Shown here piece after piece: positions 16,369 to 25,446 of a DNA stretch of 64,000 nucleotides. Each line of letters begins with the position of its first letter. Within the stretch, counting starts at the first letter, position 1. Below the pieces are notes generated by a model that was given only the letters and a program-made list of their open reading frames with translations, was not told the origin of the DNA and searched no databases. The translations under genes and the position numbers were made by a program. Source of the stretch: JBCDKH01 sp964388485 (GTDB taxonomy: Bacteria; Planctomycetota; Phycisphaerae; Tepidisphaerales; Tepidisphaeraceae); NCBI GenBank assembly GCA_964388485.1, contig CAYMAS010000018.1, positions 1-64,000 on the forward strand. The letters are read 5' to 3'.

Positions 16369-17535
16369 ATGAGCACCAGAGACATCGGCATCGTCATGAA
16401 CGGCGTCACAGGACGTATGGGGACGAACCAGCACCTTGTCCGTTCGATCCTCGCCATCCGCGAGCAGGGCGGCATCCAGGTTTCGCCCGACCTGACGTTG
16501 ATGCCCGTGCCGACGCTGTGCGGCCGAAACGAGGACAAGCTCAAAGCACTCGCCGAAAAGTACGACGTGCCGAAGTACACGACGGACGTCGAGGCGGCGG
16601 TCATGAGCGACGACTGCGATATCGTTTTCGACGCCTCGGCGACGCAACTCCGCGGCAAGTTCGTTCAGATGGCCTGCGACGCGAAGAAGGCCGTCTACTG
16701 CGAGAAGCCCACGGCCATCGAGACGGACGAGGCGCTGCGACTCGCCAAGCTTGCGGAGGATGCCGGCATCAAGAACGGTGTCGTGCAGGACAAGCTCTGG
16801 CTGCCCGGCATCCGCCGGCTTAAGCAGCTCATCGACCAGAAGTTTTTCGGCGAAATCCTCAGCATTCGCGGCGAGTTCGGCTACTGGGTCTTCGCCGGCG
16901 ACATCGAAGACCAGCCCACGCAGCGGCCCAGCTGGAACTACCGCAAGGAGGACGGCGGCGGCATCATCGTCGACATGTTCTGCCACTGGCAGTACGTCCT
17001 GCGGCACACGTTCGGCCCGGTCAAGCGACTCGTCGCCAGCATGAGGACTGACCTGCCGGAGCGGCGTGACGAACAGGGCAACGCCTACAAGGCGACCGCC
17101 GACGACTCCGCCTACGCGATCTTCGAGCTCGGCGAGGGCAACGTTCGCGACGGCACGATCGCCCAATTCAACAGCTCCTGGGTGACGCGGGTCCGCCGCG
17201 ATGATCTGCTGACGATCCAGGTCGACGGCACCGAAGGCAGTGCCGTCGCCGGACTGCGCGAGTGTTTCGTCCAGCACGCGAGCATGACGCCCAAGCCGGT
17301 TTGGAACCCGGACATTCCCCAGCCGATCGACTTCTACGAGAACTGGTCCAAGCTGCCATCGGCGACGGCGTACGACAACGCGTTCAAGATCCAGTGGGAG
17401 ATGTTCATTCGCCACGTCGCGCTCGACGAGCCGTGGAGCTTCACGCTGCGTGAGGGTGCCAGCGGCGTGCAGCTGGCGGAGCTGGGCATGAAGAGCGCGG
17501 CGTCGCGGCAATGGGTGGACGTGCCGGAGCTGTAA
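16369..17535 (+). CDS. Gfo/Idh/MocA-family oxidoreductase
   Basis: The 388-aa NAD(P)-dependent dehydrogenase acts on a sugar, inositol or uronic acid. The N-terminal Rossmann region reads GIVMNGVTGRMG. EKPTAIE (about residue 111) holds the Lys conserved across the family, and the second domain contains GGGIIVDMFCHWQYVL, where the D-x3-H pattern is catalytic. A good Shine-Dalgarno-like AAGGTGAT lies just upstream of the ATG. A sugar isomerase gene follows after 17 bp, so both likely serve one catabolic route with the divergent uronate genes. The exact substrate is unknown. Confidence 0.9.
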   Translation: MSTRDIGIVMNGVTGRMGTNQHLVRSILAIREQGGIQVSPDLTLMPVPTLCGRNEDKLKALAEKYDVPKYTTDVEAAVMSDDCDIVFDASATQLRGKFVQMACDAKKAVYCEKPTAIETDEALRLAKLAEDAGIKNGVVQDKLWLPGIRRLKQLIDQKFFGEILSIRGEFGYWVFAGDIEDQPTQRPSWNYRKEDGGGIIVDMFCHWQYVLRHTFGPVKRLVASMRTDLPERRDEQGNAYKATADDSAYAIFELGEGNVRDGTIAQFNSSWVTRVRRDDLLTIQVDGTEGSAVAGLRECFVQHASMTPKPVWNPDIPQPIDFYENWSKLPSATAYDNAFKIQWEMFIRHVALDEPWSFTLREGASGVQLAELGMKSAASRQWVDVPEL

Positions 17536-17552
17536 CCGGATCGCTCACAACA

Positions 17553-18374
17553 ATGTCTAGCACTTTAATGAACATGCCTGATCTGAAACGCTGTGCCCCG
17601 CACACGATCACCTGCAAGCCCTGGTCGTTGGCCGAGTGCTGTGACAAGTTTGCAGCCGCCGGTTGTGGCGGCGTCAGCGTTTGGCGTGACAAGATTGAAG
17701 AGGTCGGTCTTGCCGAAGCCGAGCGGATTGTTACAGGAAGTGGCTTGCAGGTGCCGGCACTGGTGCGTGGCGGCTTCTTCAACGAGCCGGACGCGGGGGA
17801 CGCCAATAGAGCTTGCATCGACGAAGCCGCGGCAATTGGGGCGGAGATGGTGGTGCTCGTCGTCGGTGCCAATCCCGGTAAACCTCTTGCCGATCAGCGG
17901 AAGCTCGTCGCCGACGGCATTGCAGCGGTCGCTCCGCACGCGGCGGCGTCGGGCGTGAAGCTGGCGATCGAGCCGTTGCATCCGATGTACGCCGACACGC
18001 GGTCGTGCGTGAATCGGATGAAGGAAGCGACGGACATTGCCCAAGCCGTGGGTGATGCGGCGGTCGGCGTCGCACTTGACGTCTACCACGTCTGGTGGGA
18101 CCCGGACCTGGCAAGGGAGATCGAGCGGTGCGGCAGACTCGGGCGACTCTTTGCGGTGCACGAGTGCGATTGGCGTGTGCCGACACGAGACTTCCTACTT
18201 GATCGCGGCGTAATCGGCGACGGCTGCATCGACATCCGCGGCATCCGCCAGCTCTGCGAGGCAGCCGGGTTCGACGGCTTGTTCGAGATCGAAGTGTTCA
18301 GCAACGAGGGCTGGTCGGGCGATCAGGACGCTTGGCTTCAGCGAAATCTTACCGGGTTCGAGCAAAACGGGTGA
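17553..18374 (+). CDS. Sugar phosphate isomerase/epimerase (xylose isomerase-like TIM barrel)
   Basis: The protein is about 273 aa from ATG 17553; ATGs at 17568 and 17574 are alternatives. It has the AP endonuclease 2/IolE-like barrel pattern: HTITCKPWSLAECCDKFAAAG, VLVVGANPG, LAIEPLHPMYADTRSCVNR with a metal-ligand Glu, GVALDVYHVWWDP with Asp and His, FAVHECDWRVP and the final FEIEVFSNE Glu. These match the metal site of sugar isomerases. It follows the Gfo/Idh gene in the same direction. The substrate is not deducible. It converges on recN with 15 bp between. Confidence 0.88.
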   Translation: MSSTLMNMPDLKRCAPHTITCKPWSLAECCDKFAAAGCGGVSVWRDKIEEVGLAEAERIVTGSGLQVPALVRGGFFNEPDAGDANRACIDEAAAIGAEMVVLVVGANPGKPLADQRKLVADGIAAVAPHAAASGVKLAIEPLHPMYADTRSCVNRMKEATDIAQAVGDAAVGVALDVYHVWWDPDLAREIERCGRLGRLFAVHECDWRVPTRDFLLDRGVIGDGCIDIRGIRQLCEAAGFDGLFEIEVFSNEGWSGDQDAWLQRNLTGFEQNG

Positions 18375-18389
18375 TTCGGCGAGTCGGGT

Positions 18390-20069
18390 TCAGGAGCGCT
18401 CCGCCTTTGCATGTTCGAGCAGTTCGCGGGCTTGAGCACGAGTGGTCTTGGTGATCGTCTTGCCGCCGATCATGCCGGCGAGTTCTTCGAGCTGTTCGTC
18501 GCCCTCGAGCAGGCGCACGGTCGTCCGCGTGTCGTCCGCCTGGTGCTTTTCGACGACAAGGTGCCGGTCTGCATAGCTGGCGATCTGCGGCAGGTGCGTG
18601 ATGCACAGCACTTGATGGGCGTCAGCGAGCTTGCGAAGCTTGGAGCCGACGACGCTCGCCAGCCGACCGCCGACGTTCGCGTCGATCTCATCGAAGACCA
18701 GCACGCTGACCTTGTCCTCTTCCGCAAGCACCTGCTTGATCGCGAGCATGATGCGGGACAATTCGCCGCCGCTGGCGATCTTGCGAAGCGGCTGCGGATC
18801 GAGGCCGGGATTGAGCTGCGCGACGAACTCGGCGGCGTCTTGTCCGGTGGGCCCCGGCTGATCGAGCGGCACCACATCGACGCGGAACGTCGCCTTCTCC
18901 ATGCTCAACTCGTGCAGCTGCTGGTCGATCACCGGGCCGAGCTTCTTGGCGGCGGTTTTCCGGGCTTTTCGCAGCGCGGCCGCCTGTTGGTCGAGCTTCT
19001 TGCGGAGCGGATCGAGCTTCGCCGCAAGGTCGCCGAAGTCCTCGCTCTGGCCGCGGAGGTCGGCAATGTCTGACTTGAGCTTGGCGTGCATTGCCAGCGC
19101 GTTCTCCATCGTGCCGCCGTACTTGTGGAGCACGCGGTGGATGGCGGTGAGCCGGTCATTGACCTCCGCCAACTCCGCGGGATCGAGGTCGAGCTTGTCC
19201 ATGTACCGCCCCAGGTCGCGGGCGGCTTCTTCGAGCTGGATCGTGCCGTTGCGGACGTTCTCGGCGATCGGCAGGACGGCGGTGTCGAGGCTGCCGAGGT
19301 CGTCGAGCGTGCGGACGATCATCCGAAGCCGCTCGACGATGCTGCCGTCCGCGTCGTAGAGGTCGGCGTGTGCTTCGGCGGAGTCGGTCTTGAGCTGCTC
19401 GAGATTTTCAAGCACTGCGGCATTGCTTTGAAGTCGCTCAAACTCCTCGGGATCCAGCGCCGCCGCGTCGAGCTCGTCAAACTGAAAGTGGTAGAGCTCC
19501 AGCGTCTGTTCTCGAAGCTGCCGACCCTTTTCCAGATCCGCCAATCGCTGCGTCGCGACCTGCAGCTCATCATAAGTCTTGCGGTACGCCTCCCGTTTTT
19601 CGCCCAAACCGGCGAAGCCGTCAAGGACAGCGAGCTGATTTGCTGGCTTAAGCAGAAACGCGGAGTCGTGCTGGCCGTGGACGTCGATGAGCAGGTCGCC
19701 GATGAGCTTGAGCTGCGCGAGTGTGACCGGGTTGCCGTTCAGCGATACGCGAGTGCGGCCGGTCTTGAAGAGCCGGCGCGTCAGGATTAGGCCGTCATCT
19801 TCGGCATCTTCCAGCGGCAGGTCGACCGCCTCCCGCACCGCCGCGAGCATTGTCGGCGACAGGTCGAAGACGCCCGTCACGTGGCCTTCGGTGCTGCCTT
19901 TGCGGAGCAGGTCACCGGCGCCCTTGAGGCCGAGCAACACGTTGACCGCACCGATGACGAAGCTCTTGCCCGCACCGGTTGCTCCGGTAAAGCAGTTGAG
20001 CCCGGTCGTCAGCTCGATCCTCGCCTCGGCGATGACAGCGAGGTTGACGATGTGCAATTCGCGAAGCAA
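18390..20069 (-). CDS. recN: DNA repair protein RecN
   Basis: The SMC-like ATPase acts in recombinational double-strand break repair. A TTG start at 20069 gives MLRELHIVNLAVI, the family's usual beginning, and 559 aa, a normal RecN length. The open frame upstream is not RecN-like and contains repeat DNA. Walker A GATGAGKS is at residues 29-36, a long coiled-coil middle follows (about 150-370), then the signature ASGGELSRIMLAIK and Walker B VLVFDEIDANVGG, followed by CITHLPQIASYAD. The start codon choice is inference; the function is secure. Confidence 0.95.
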   Translation of the reverse strand: MLRELHIVNLAVIAEARIELTTGLNCFTGATGAGKSFVIGAVNVLLGLKGAGDLLRKGSTEGHVTGVFDLSPTMLAAVREAVDLPLEDAEDDGLILTRRLFKTGRTRVSLNGNPVTLAQLKLIGDLLIDVHGQHDSAFLLKPANQLAVLDGFAGLGEKREAYRKTYDELQVATQRLADLEKGRQLREQTLELYHFQFDELDAAALDPEEFERLQSNAAVLENLEQLKTDSAEAHADLYDADGSIVERLRMIVRTLDDLGSLDTAVLPIAENVRNGTIQLEEAARDLGRYMDKLDLDPAELAEVNDRLTAIHRVLHKYGGTMENALAMHAKLKSDIADLRGQSEDFGDLAAKLDPLRKKLDQQAAALRKARKTAAKKLGPVIDQQLHELSMEKATFRVDVVPLDQPGPTGQDAAEFVAQLNPGLDPQPLRKIASGGELSRIMLAIKQVLAEEDKVSVLVFDEIDANVGGRLASVVGSKLRKLADAHQVLCITHLPQIASYADRHLVVEKHQADDTRTTVRLLEGDEQLEELAGMIGGKTITKTTRAQARELLEHAKAERS

Positions 20070-20126
20070 GGTCGAGGGTCGTGCTTCGGCACGAAGGCGT
20101 TTTAAGGAAGTCGATGCAGGTCTGCC

Positions 20127-20213
20127 GGAGCGGCGGCACTTGTACCGCGTCTGGAGAGATTCAGGAATTGCTGCTGGTTGGTCAAAGCGACGCGGCACAA
20201 GTGCCGCCGCTCC
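20127..20213. repeat. Dispersed inverted repeat, family 1, copy B
   Basis: Arms 20127-20149 and 20191-20213 are inverted copies matching at 22 of 23 positions (core GGAGCGGCGGCACTTG), with a 41-nt loop. It lies between the tRNA-binding protein gene and recN. It could act as a terminator-like hairpin for the upstream gene and belongs to the family also seen at 6168, 28468 and 54398. Confidence 0.75.
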
Positions 20214-20240
20214 TGGAGAGTCAGATCAGAAAACCGAGCT

Positions 20241-20636
20241 TCAGCCGACGCCAGCGCCGGCATCGATGCTCGAGTGCGGACCTACGATGACGACCGTTTC
20301 ATGGCTCTCGTCGCTGGCGGCAAGGAGCATGCCCTGGCTCATCTCGCCTCGCATCTTCCGCGGTGCGAGGTTGGCGACGACGACAATCTGCTTGCCGACA
20401 AGATCGTCCGGCTCATAGATGCCGCGAAGACCGGCACAGATTTGCCGACCGTCTGGCGTGCCGTCGTCGAGCTGTAGCTTGAGCAGCTTGTCCGCGTTCG
20501 GGTGGACCTCGCAGCTCTTGACCGTCGCGACGCGGAGGTCGAGCTTCAGGAAGTCGTCGATTGTGATCTGCGGCTTGCCAGTGGGAGCATCAGACTCGGG
20601 CGTAGCGGCAGGCGGTGGCGTGGCGGGGTCGCTCAT
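20241..20636 (-). CDS. tRNA-binding (EMAP/MetG C-terminal-like) protein
   Basis: The 131-aa protein consists of a Pro-rich N-terminus and one OB-fold tRNA-binding domain of the kind found at the C-terminus of methionyl-tRNA synthetase and in CsaA/Arc1p. Motifs are ITIDDFLKLDLRVATVKSCE, HPNADKLLKLQLDDG, RQICAGLRGIYEP and VVVANLAPRKMRGEMSQGML. It may serve as a detached beta subunit for MetG. MetG itself is not in the window. It shares the minus strand with a histidine kinase upstream and recN downstream. Confidence 0.88.
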   Translation of the reverse strand: MSDPATPPPAATPESDAPTGKPQITIDDFLKLDLRVATVKSCEVHPNADKLLKLQLDDGTPDGRQICAGLRGIYEPDDLVGKQIVVVANLAPRKMRGEMSQGMLLAASDESHETVVIVGPHSSIDAGAGVG

Positions 20637-20644
20637 GCTTCAGC

Positions 20645-21955
20645 CTAGTCGGCTGCGACCGGCGGAAGTGAGATGCCGAACGTCGCACCTTCGCCTTCTT
20701 CGCTGTCGACCCACACCTCGGCCTCGAGCAGGTCGGCGGCACAGCGTGCGATGAACAGGCCAAGGCCGAGACCGCCGCTGGAGTGGCTTGCGGCACCGCG
20801 GTGGAAGCGGTCGAAGATCGTCGCCTGCTGCTCCTTCGACAGCCCCGGGCCGTTGTCGGACACGCTGATCCGGGTCCAGCCGTCGTTTGTCCTCTCGTGA
20901 CGCAACTCGATCGGTCCCCTCGAGCCGGCGTATCGAACGGCATTGCGAACGTAGTTGAGCAGGATGCTCATGAGCAGGTCGGGGTCCGTCTGGATGACGA
21001 CTTCAGGATCGCAGTCGACGCAGACCTGCGCCCGATCGTCATCCGCATCACCGCAGGCCGTGACCGCCATGTTGGCATTGGCTGTTCTTGCGACCGCCCT
21101 TGCCACCGCGGCGAGCAGTGGGGCGAGTTCTACCGCGCGACGCCGGACCTGGACAGCGGCGGCCCCGGCTCGCAACTGCTCCGCCTGAAGCACCGCGGTC
21201 ATCGTGTGCAACGCCCCGTCGATCAGCCTTCGAGACTCGTCGGCATCGCAAGCGAGTTCGCTGGCTTGCTCGGGCGTCAAGTCTCCGCTTGAGAGGGCAC
21301 TGGTAATCAGGTGCATCGACATCATCGCCGCGTTCAGCGAGCCGCGAACGTCGTGGGCGAGCGAAGCGAGGAAGCGACTCATTGCCTCGGCTTCCAGGTG
21401 AGCGCGCTGCTCGCGAAGATCTGCAAAGCTCACCGCTGAAGATGCCGCCAGCTCGTCCAGCAGCGCGTGGACAAGATCCGCCTCGGTCGCATTTAACCTG
21501 CGGCCGAGAGTCTCACGCAGAATCGCGTTGACATTGTGCCGGAGGACAGCACCTCCGATCAGCAATTCACCTGTCGTGAAGCTCTGCCCGTACCGCGCGA
21601 CCGCGTGGGCGGTGCCGGCAAGACGCAACTCTTCGCCAGGGCTGACGCGTTTGACCTTCTGTGACCCTTCCTTCTCCGGCCGGAGGATGCGGACCATCGC
21701 GTCGAGGCACGTCGCCAGATCATCCAGCACACCGTCGTCGGATAATCCGGCCGTCGCACCGATTGCTTCGCGAAGTGCGATCGTGTGCTTTCTGCAGATC
21801 TCGGGCGACGATGCTTCGAATGCGTCGGCGAGATGATGACGCTCGTCATCGCTGAGTTCGCCAAGCAGTCCCATCACAACGTTGTGGCCGATGGTGGCCT
21901 TGACGTCCCTTCGCGTTCCGATCGGCGACTGGTCAGAAATTGGCGGCGGATACAT
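20645..21955 (-). CDS. Cytoplasmic sensor histidine kinase
   Basis: The 436-aa kinase has no visible membrane segment. Residues about 28-185 form a helical sensor region resembling RsbRD-type domains (SSPEICRKHTIALREAIG). The H-box LASLAHDVRGSLNAAM puts the phosphorylated His at about 201. The ATPase domain has N-box NYVRNAVRYAG, G1 DNGPGLS, the F-box-like IFDRFHRG and G2 GGLGLGLFIA. The H-box uses HDVRGSL rather than the common HELRTPL. No response regulator gene is adjacent, so it is an orphan kinase in this window. A start nearer residue 28 is possible. Confidence 0.9.
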   Translation of the reverse strand: MYPPPISDQSPIGTRRDVKATIGHNVVMGLLGELSDDERHHLADAFEASSPEICRKHTIALREAIGATAGLSDDGVLDDLATCLDAMVRILRPEKEGSQKVKRVSPGEELRLAGTAHAVARYGQSFTTGELLIGGAVLRHNVNAILRETLGRRLNATEADLVHALLDELAASSAVSFADLREQRAHLEAEAMSRFLASLAHDVRGSLNAAMMSMHLITSALSSGDLTPEQASELACDADESRRLIDGALHTMTAVLQAEQLRAGAAAVQVRRRAVELAPLLAAVARAVARTANANMAVTACGDADDDRAQVCVDCDPEVVIQTDPDLLMSILLNYVRNAVRYAGSRGPIELRHERTNDGWTRISVSDNGPGLSKEQQATIFDRFHRGAASHSSGGLGLGLFIARCAADLLEAEVWVDSEEGEGATFGISLPPVAAD

Positions 21956-22054
21956 GAGAACGGTCTTCCAGTTCTACCTCAAGCGCGCACATTGAACCCC
22001 CGGTGGAGCAGCCTACTGCTACACGCTGCATCTGCCAAAGAAGTTCACGACGCG

Positions 22055-22801
22055 TCACGATTTACGCAACGCACTGCTGAAGATGACCCAGAGGATCTTC
22101 GTGCCCGCCTTGTACGTGCCGCTGAGCGTGCCGGTAATCTTGCTCACGCCGATTCGCGGCCGGTAGCGAGCGGCGACTTCGCGACACCGCAGGCCGAGCT
22201 TGGCGGCTTTGACCTGCATCTCGACCGTCCAGCCGAACGTCGGATCCTGCATGTTCATCCGCTCCAGGGCCTCCCACGACACCGCCCGGAACGGGCCGAG
22301 GTCGGTGAACCCGACGCCGTACAGCCGCTTGATGAGGAAGCAGGCGAGCTTGTTGCCGAAGATCGCCTGCGGGAGCAGGGCACCTTTTGGCTGCTTGACG
22401 AGCATCCGGCTGGCGATGACGAGGTCGGCCTCGTCGCGGACGATCGGGCCGACCACCTCGCCGAGTTGATCCGGATGGTCGCTGAAGTCGGCGTCGATGA
22501 ACGCGACCGCCTGCGGCGGGTCTTTGCGAGCCTCCGCCAACGCTGCGAGGCAGGCCGAGCCGTATCCCTGCCGCGGTGCCGGCACGACGGTCGCCCCAAA
22601 CTTCCGGGCGACGTCGGCGGTGTAGTCCGCTGAGTTGTTGTCAGCGACGATCACGCGTCGGTGCCACTCGTCCGGTAGGGCGTCGATGACCCGGCCGATG
22701 CTCGCTTCTTCATTCCAAGCCGGGATGATGACGACAACATCCGCACGCTGAAGGGCCGGCGTCACATGATCCGAAGCAGCAGCGGATACTTCAACGTCCA
22801 T
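22055..22801 (-). CDS. Family 2 glycosyltransferase (dolichyl-phosphate mannose synthase-like)
   Basis: The 248-aa GT-A enzyme begins with VVIIPAWNEEASIGRVIDAL. It has VIVADNNSADYT and the DxD-type AFIDADFSDHP metal site, followed by ADLVIASRM. The C-terminal part has a weak hydrophobic stretch (KILWVIFSSAL) but no certain TM. Such enzymes move a sugar from a nucleotide donor to a polyprenyl phosphate or glycan. It stands between an orphan kinase and nuoG, so context does not reveal the acceptor. Confidence 0.88.
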   Translation of the reverse strand: MDVEVSAAASDHVTPALQRADVVVIIPAWNEEASIGRVIDALPDEWHRRVIVADNNSADYTADVARKFGATVVPAPRQGYGSACLAALAEARKDPPQAVAFIDADFSDHPDQLGEVVGPIVRDEADLVIASRMLVKQPKGALLPQAIFGNKLACFLIKRLYGVGFTDLGPFRAVSWEALERMNMQDPTFGWTVEMQVKAAKLGLRCREVAARYRPRIGVSKITGTLSGTYKAGTKILWVIFSSALRKS

Positions 22802-22844
22802 CGAAGCACCGTAGGTCGGACCTCAGCAAGACGGCCGAATCGTC

Positions 22845-24440
22845 CTACAACTCCGCAAACTCGAACGTCTCTGACGTCTGCTCCGCTTCGTGTGGCAGGT
22901 CGGCATCGGCAAAGTGACGATCCCGCTCGGCGAGCTCGGCGCGGATCGCAGAATCGTCATACCGATCCCGATCCAGCAGCCTGGCGAAGATTTCGCCCTC
23001 GACGTGCGTTCCCGGCAGCGGGTCGATGGCGGGTTCGAAAGCTTGAACCTTCGCCTCGAAGTTTTCCCACGAACCATGCTTCTCCGCGAATGTCGATGCC
23101 GGCAGCACGACATCGGCCGTCTCCGTCGCAGCGTTGGGAAGCGTCTCCGTCACGATCGTGAAACCGTCCTTCATCACCGCAGGCAGCGATTCGCTGGTGA
23201 TCCACCGGTCGAGGTAGTTGCCGGTGATCCAGCCGGCCTTGAGGTTCGGCTTGTCGGCGAGTTCCGCGAAGGTGGCGGTGTTGCCGCCGAGAAGCTTCAG
23301 GACTCGCTCGATGCCGCGACGATTCGGCACCTTCTCACCCTGGATCCGGAACGTCTCCTCGCCGGTGATGTAGTGCTTGAAGACTTCGTCATCAATGATC
23401 GGCACCGGACCCAGAACGAGCGTGGCCTGGGAGTCGAGTTGGCGAATGAGCAGGCCGAGCAGATAGGCTTCTTCGCTGGCGAGGTTCGGCGAGAGTACCG
23501 CGTACAAGCTGCCGTTGCCGTGCGACTCGACCGCCTGCTTGAGGCCATGTATGGCGGCGTCCAGCGCATCGCCGGCGGCGGCGGGTTCGAGGATGCCCTT
23601 GTCCTTCATCGCCGCGACGCGGAGCCGGTCGGGATGATGGACAATTTTGTAGCTGTAGCGGGTATCGTCGCTAATCCACCACTCGTTGACGTCCGGGTTG
23701 TAGCGGGGCTTGATTCGGTAAATCTTGCCCTCGTTGTGCTGCAGGTAGATGTTCTCTCCGCCGGCGTCGGCAGGGGAGATGCTGCGGGCGTTCTTGAGCA
23801 GCCAGACGCGTTGCTGGAAAAGGAAGTCGCGGTCGAGCAGGGCCCCGACGGGGCACAGGTCGGTCACGTTGCCGCTGAGCTTGTTGTCGAGCGGCTTCCC
23901 AGGGTAGATGTCGATCTCCTCCGTGCTGCCGCGGCCTTTGACCATGAGCTCCCCCTCGCCGCTGACTTCGCGGGTGAAGCGGACGCATCGGGTGCACATG
24001 ATGCACCGGTCGTTGTACAGCAACACGTGTTCACCGACGATCTTCTTGGGCTTCTTGCCTTTTTCCTCCTCGAAGCGGCTTTCGCTTCGGCCGTACTGGT
24101 AGCTGTAGTCCTGTAGATAACACTCACCCGCCTGATCGCAGACGGGGCAGTCGAGCGGGTGATTGACGAGCAGGTACTCCATGACCTGCTTCTGATTGGC
24201 GATGGCCCGCGGCGACTTCGTGTGCACAACCATGCCGTCACGCACCGGCGTCTGACAGGTCGGCAGGAGCTTCGGAGCGCCCTCCACCTCCGCTAGACAG
24301 ATGCGGCACGACGCGACCACGCTGAGCCCCGGGTGGTAGCAGTAGTGCGGCAACTCCAGCCCCGCGTCGAGGCACGCCTGAAGAATCAGCTGGCCGTCTT
24401 TGGCCTCAATGGTTTCGCCATCCACCGTGATCGTGGGCAT
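22845..24440 (-). CDS. nuoG: NADH-quinone oxidoreductase subunit G, short form
   Basis: The 531-aa protein carries the iron-sulphur domains of complex I NuoG: a [2Fe-2S] ferredoxin-like domain (HYCYHPGLSVVASCRIC, with a fourth Cys in LPTCQTP), the His-ligated [4Fe-4S] site HPLDCPVCDQAGEC, and a second [4Fe-4S] site (CIMCTRCVRF plus NVTDLCPVGAL). The C-terminal molybdopterin-like part is short, with about 250 residues where E. coli has over 600. No other nuo gene is in this window, which is unusual because nuo genes usually cluster. It could instead feed a hydrogenase or formate dehydrogenase-like complex. Confidence 0.88.
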   Translation of the reverse strand: MPTITVDGETIEAKDGQLILQACLDAGLELPHYCYHPGLSVVASCRICLAEVEGAPKLLPTCQTPVRDGMVVHTKSPRAIANQKQVMEYLLVNHPLDCPVCDQAGECYLQDYSYQYGRSESRFEEEKGKKPKKIVGEHVLLYNDRCIMCTRCVRFTREVSGEGELMVKGRGSTEEIDIYPGKPLDNKLSGNVTDLCPVGALLDRDFLFQQRVWLLKNARSISPADAGGENIYLQHNEGKIYRIKPRYNPDVNEWWISDDTRYSYKIVHHPDRLRVAAMKDKGILEPAAAGDALDAAIHGLKQAVESHGNGSLYAVLSPNLASEEAYLLGLLIRQLDSQATLVLGPVPIIDDEVFKHYITGEETFRIQGEKVPNRRGIERVLKLLGGNTATFAELADKPNLKAGWITGNYLDRWITSESLPAVMKDGFTIVTETLPNAATETADVVLPASTFAEKHGSWENFEAKVQAFEPAIDPLPGTHVEGEIFARLLDRDRYDDSAIRAELAERDRHFADADLPHEAEQTSETFEFAEL

Positions 24441-24491
24441 GGCCGGAGCGTAGGAGAAGTGCCGCCGGGTTTCACGGACTTTGGTCGCTCG

Positions 24492-25349
24492 TCACCGACG
24501 CCGGCCTGGCCTTGTGGCTGGCTCGGCAAAAAGTCGGTCGAACTCCTGCCGAAACAGCCGGTTGGCCGCTTCGCTGGGAGCTTCATCCGTCTTGATCAGC
24601 AGCAGCGGGTCAAGGACGTGTCCGGACCATCTTGTGCCCACCGGCTGCCGCGGAAGCAGGAGTGCAGCTTCGCCGGACATGATGAGATCAAGGGTCTGAG
24701 TCGGTCGGTTGCTCTGTTGGCCACCGATGAGGTTCGCCACGAGCGTGTTCCCTATCGATGAACCGAGGATCATCTTCGACTGTTCGCGAAACCCGGTGAG
24801 GATGAGTGCCTCCCCGTCCTCCCGAACCGCCAGCACGCCGATGCCGGTGCTGTCGAACGAGATGATCTGACCCGCCCAGACGCCAGCAAGGTCCCGCGGG
24901 CTCAATGCCTTTTCGCCTCCAGTTCTGCCGACGAACTCATCGAGATCGCGCAGGGCTTGGGCATGGAGCGGCGATGTGCCGAACGGCGGAGGCGTCGTTT
25001 GCCGAAGCAACTCCGTTGTCTCCAAAGCTTCTTGGGGCGTTGCCTCGACGCGTGAGGCCATGAGCCAGTCGTTCGAGTCGCTAACTTTCAGCAGCAGGCT
25101 CTGGCCGTCGGTGACGTAGCGGTAGTCGGTCGCGACGCCACCGCCCGTGAGCGTGATCTTTCCTTCGACGTCTGACGTGTGCGTGAAGGCCACCCGTTCG
25201 CCGGCCCGGGTGAGGTTGACGCCGGTGCCGTCGTCATCAAACGCCACAATATCGCCGCTGGTGCTGAGCCACGTACCGATCGGACCCGCCAATGCATGCG
25301 CCGCCGAGGCGAGACATCCCACCACCACCACCATGGCAATCTTTCGCAT
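24492..25349 (-). CDS. Secreted protein of unknown function
   Basis: The protein is about 285 aa from the ATG at 25349 (MRKIAMVVVVGCLASAAHALA), giving a clean signal peptide cut near ALAG. Upstream in-frame ATGs exist at 25412 and 25502 but would bury the signal. Two similar beta-rich segments occur: GTWLSTSGDIVAFDDDGTGV and VWAGQIISFDSTGIGVLAV, suggesting an internal duplication. No enzyme motif is seen. The C-terminus is basic. The gene downstream of it on this strand is nuoG, without functional link. Confidence 0.75.
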   Translation of the reverse strand: MRKIAMVVVVGCLASAAHALAGPIGTWLSTSGDIVAFDDDGTGVNLTRAGERVAFTHTSDVEGKITLTGGGVATDYRYVTDGQSLLLKVSDSNDWLMASRVEATPQEALETTELLRQTTPPPFGTSPLHAQALRDLDEFVGRTGGEKALSPRDLAGVWAGQIISFDSTGIGVLAVREDGEALILTGFREQSKMILGSSIGNTLVANLIGGQQSNRPTQTLDLIMSGEAALLLPRQPVGTRWSGHVLDPLLLIKTDEAPSEAANRLFRQEFDRLFAEPATRPGRRR

Positions 25350-25446
25350 GGGGGCCAGACTACCCGTTCGTCGCGCTCCTGTGAACGACTGGTTCGCTTC
25401 GCCGTTCTTCATCGTGCAGCCACTGGACGATGCCGATAGCACGGAT

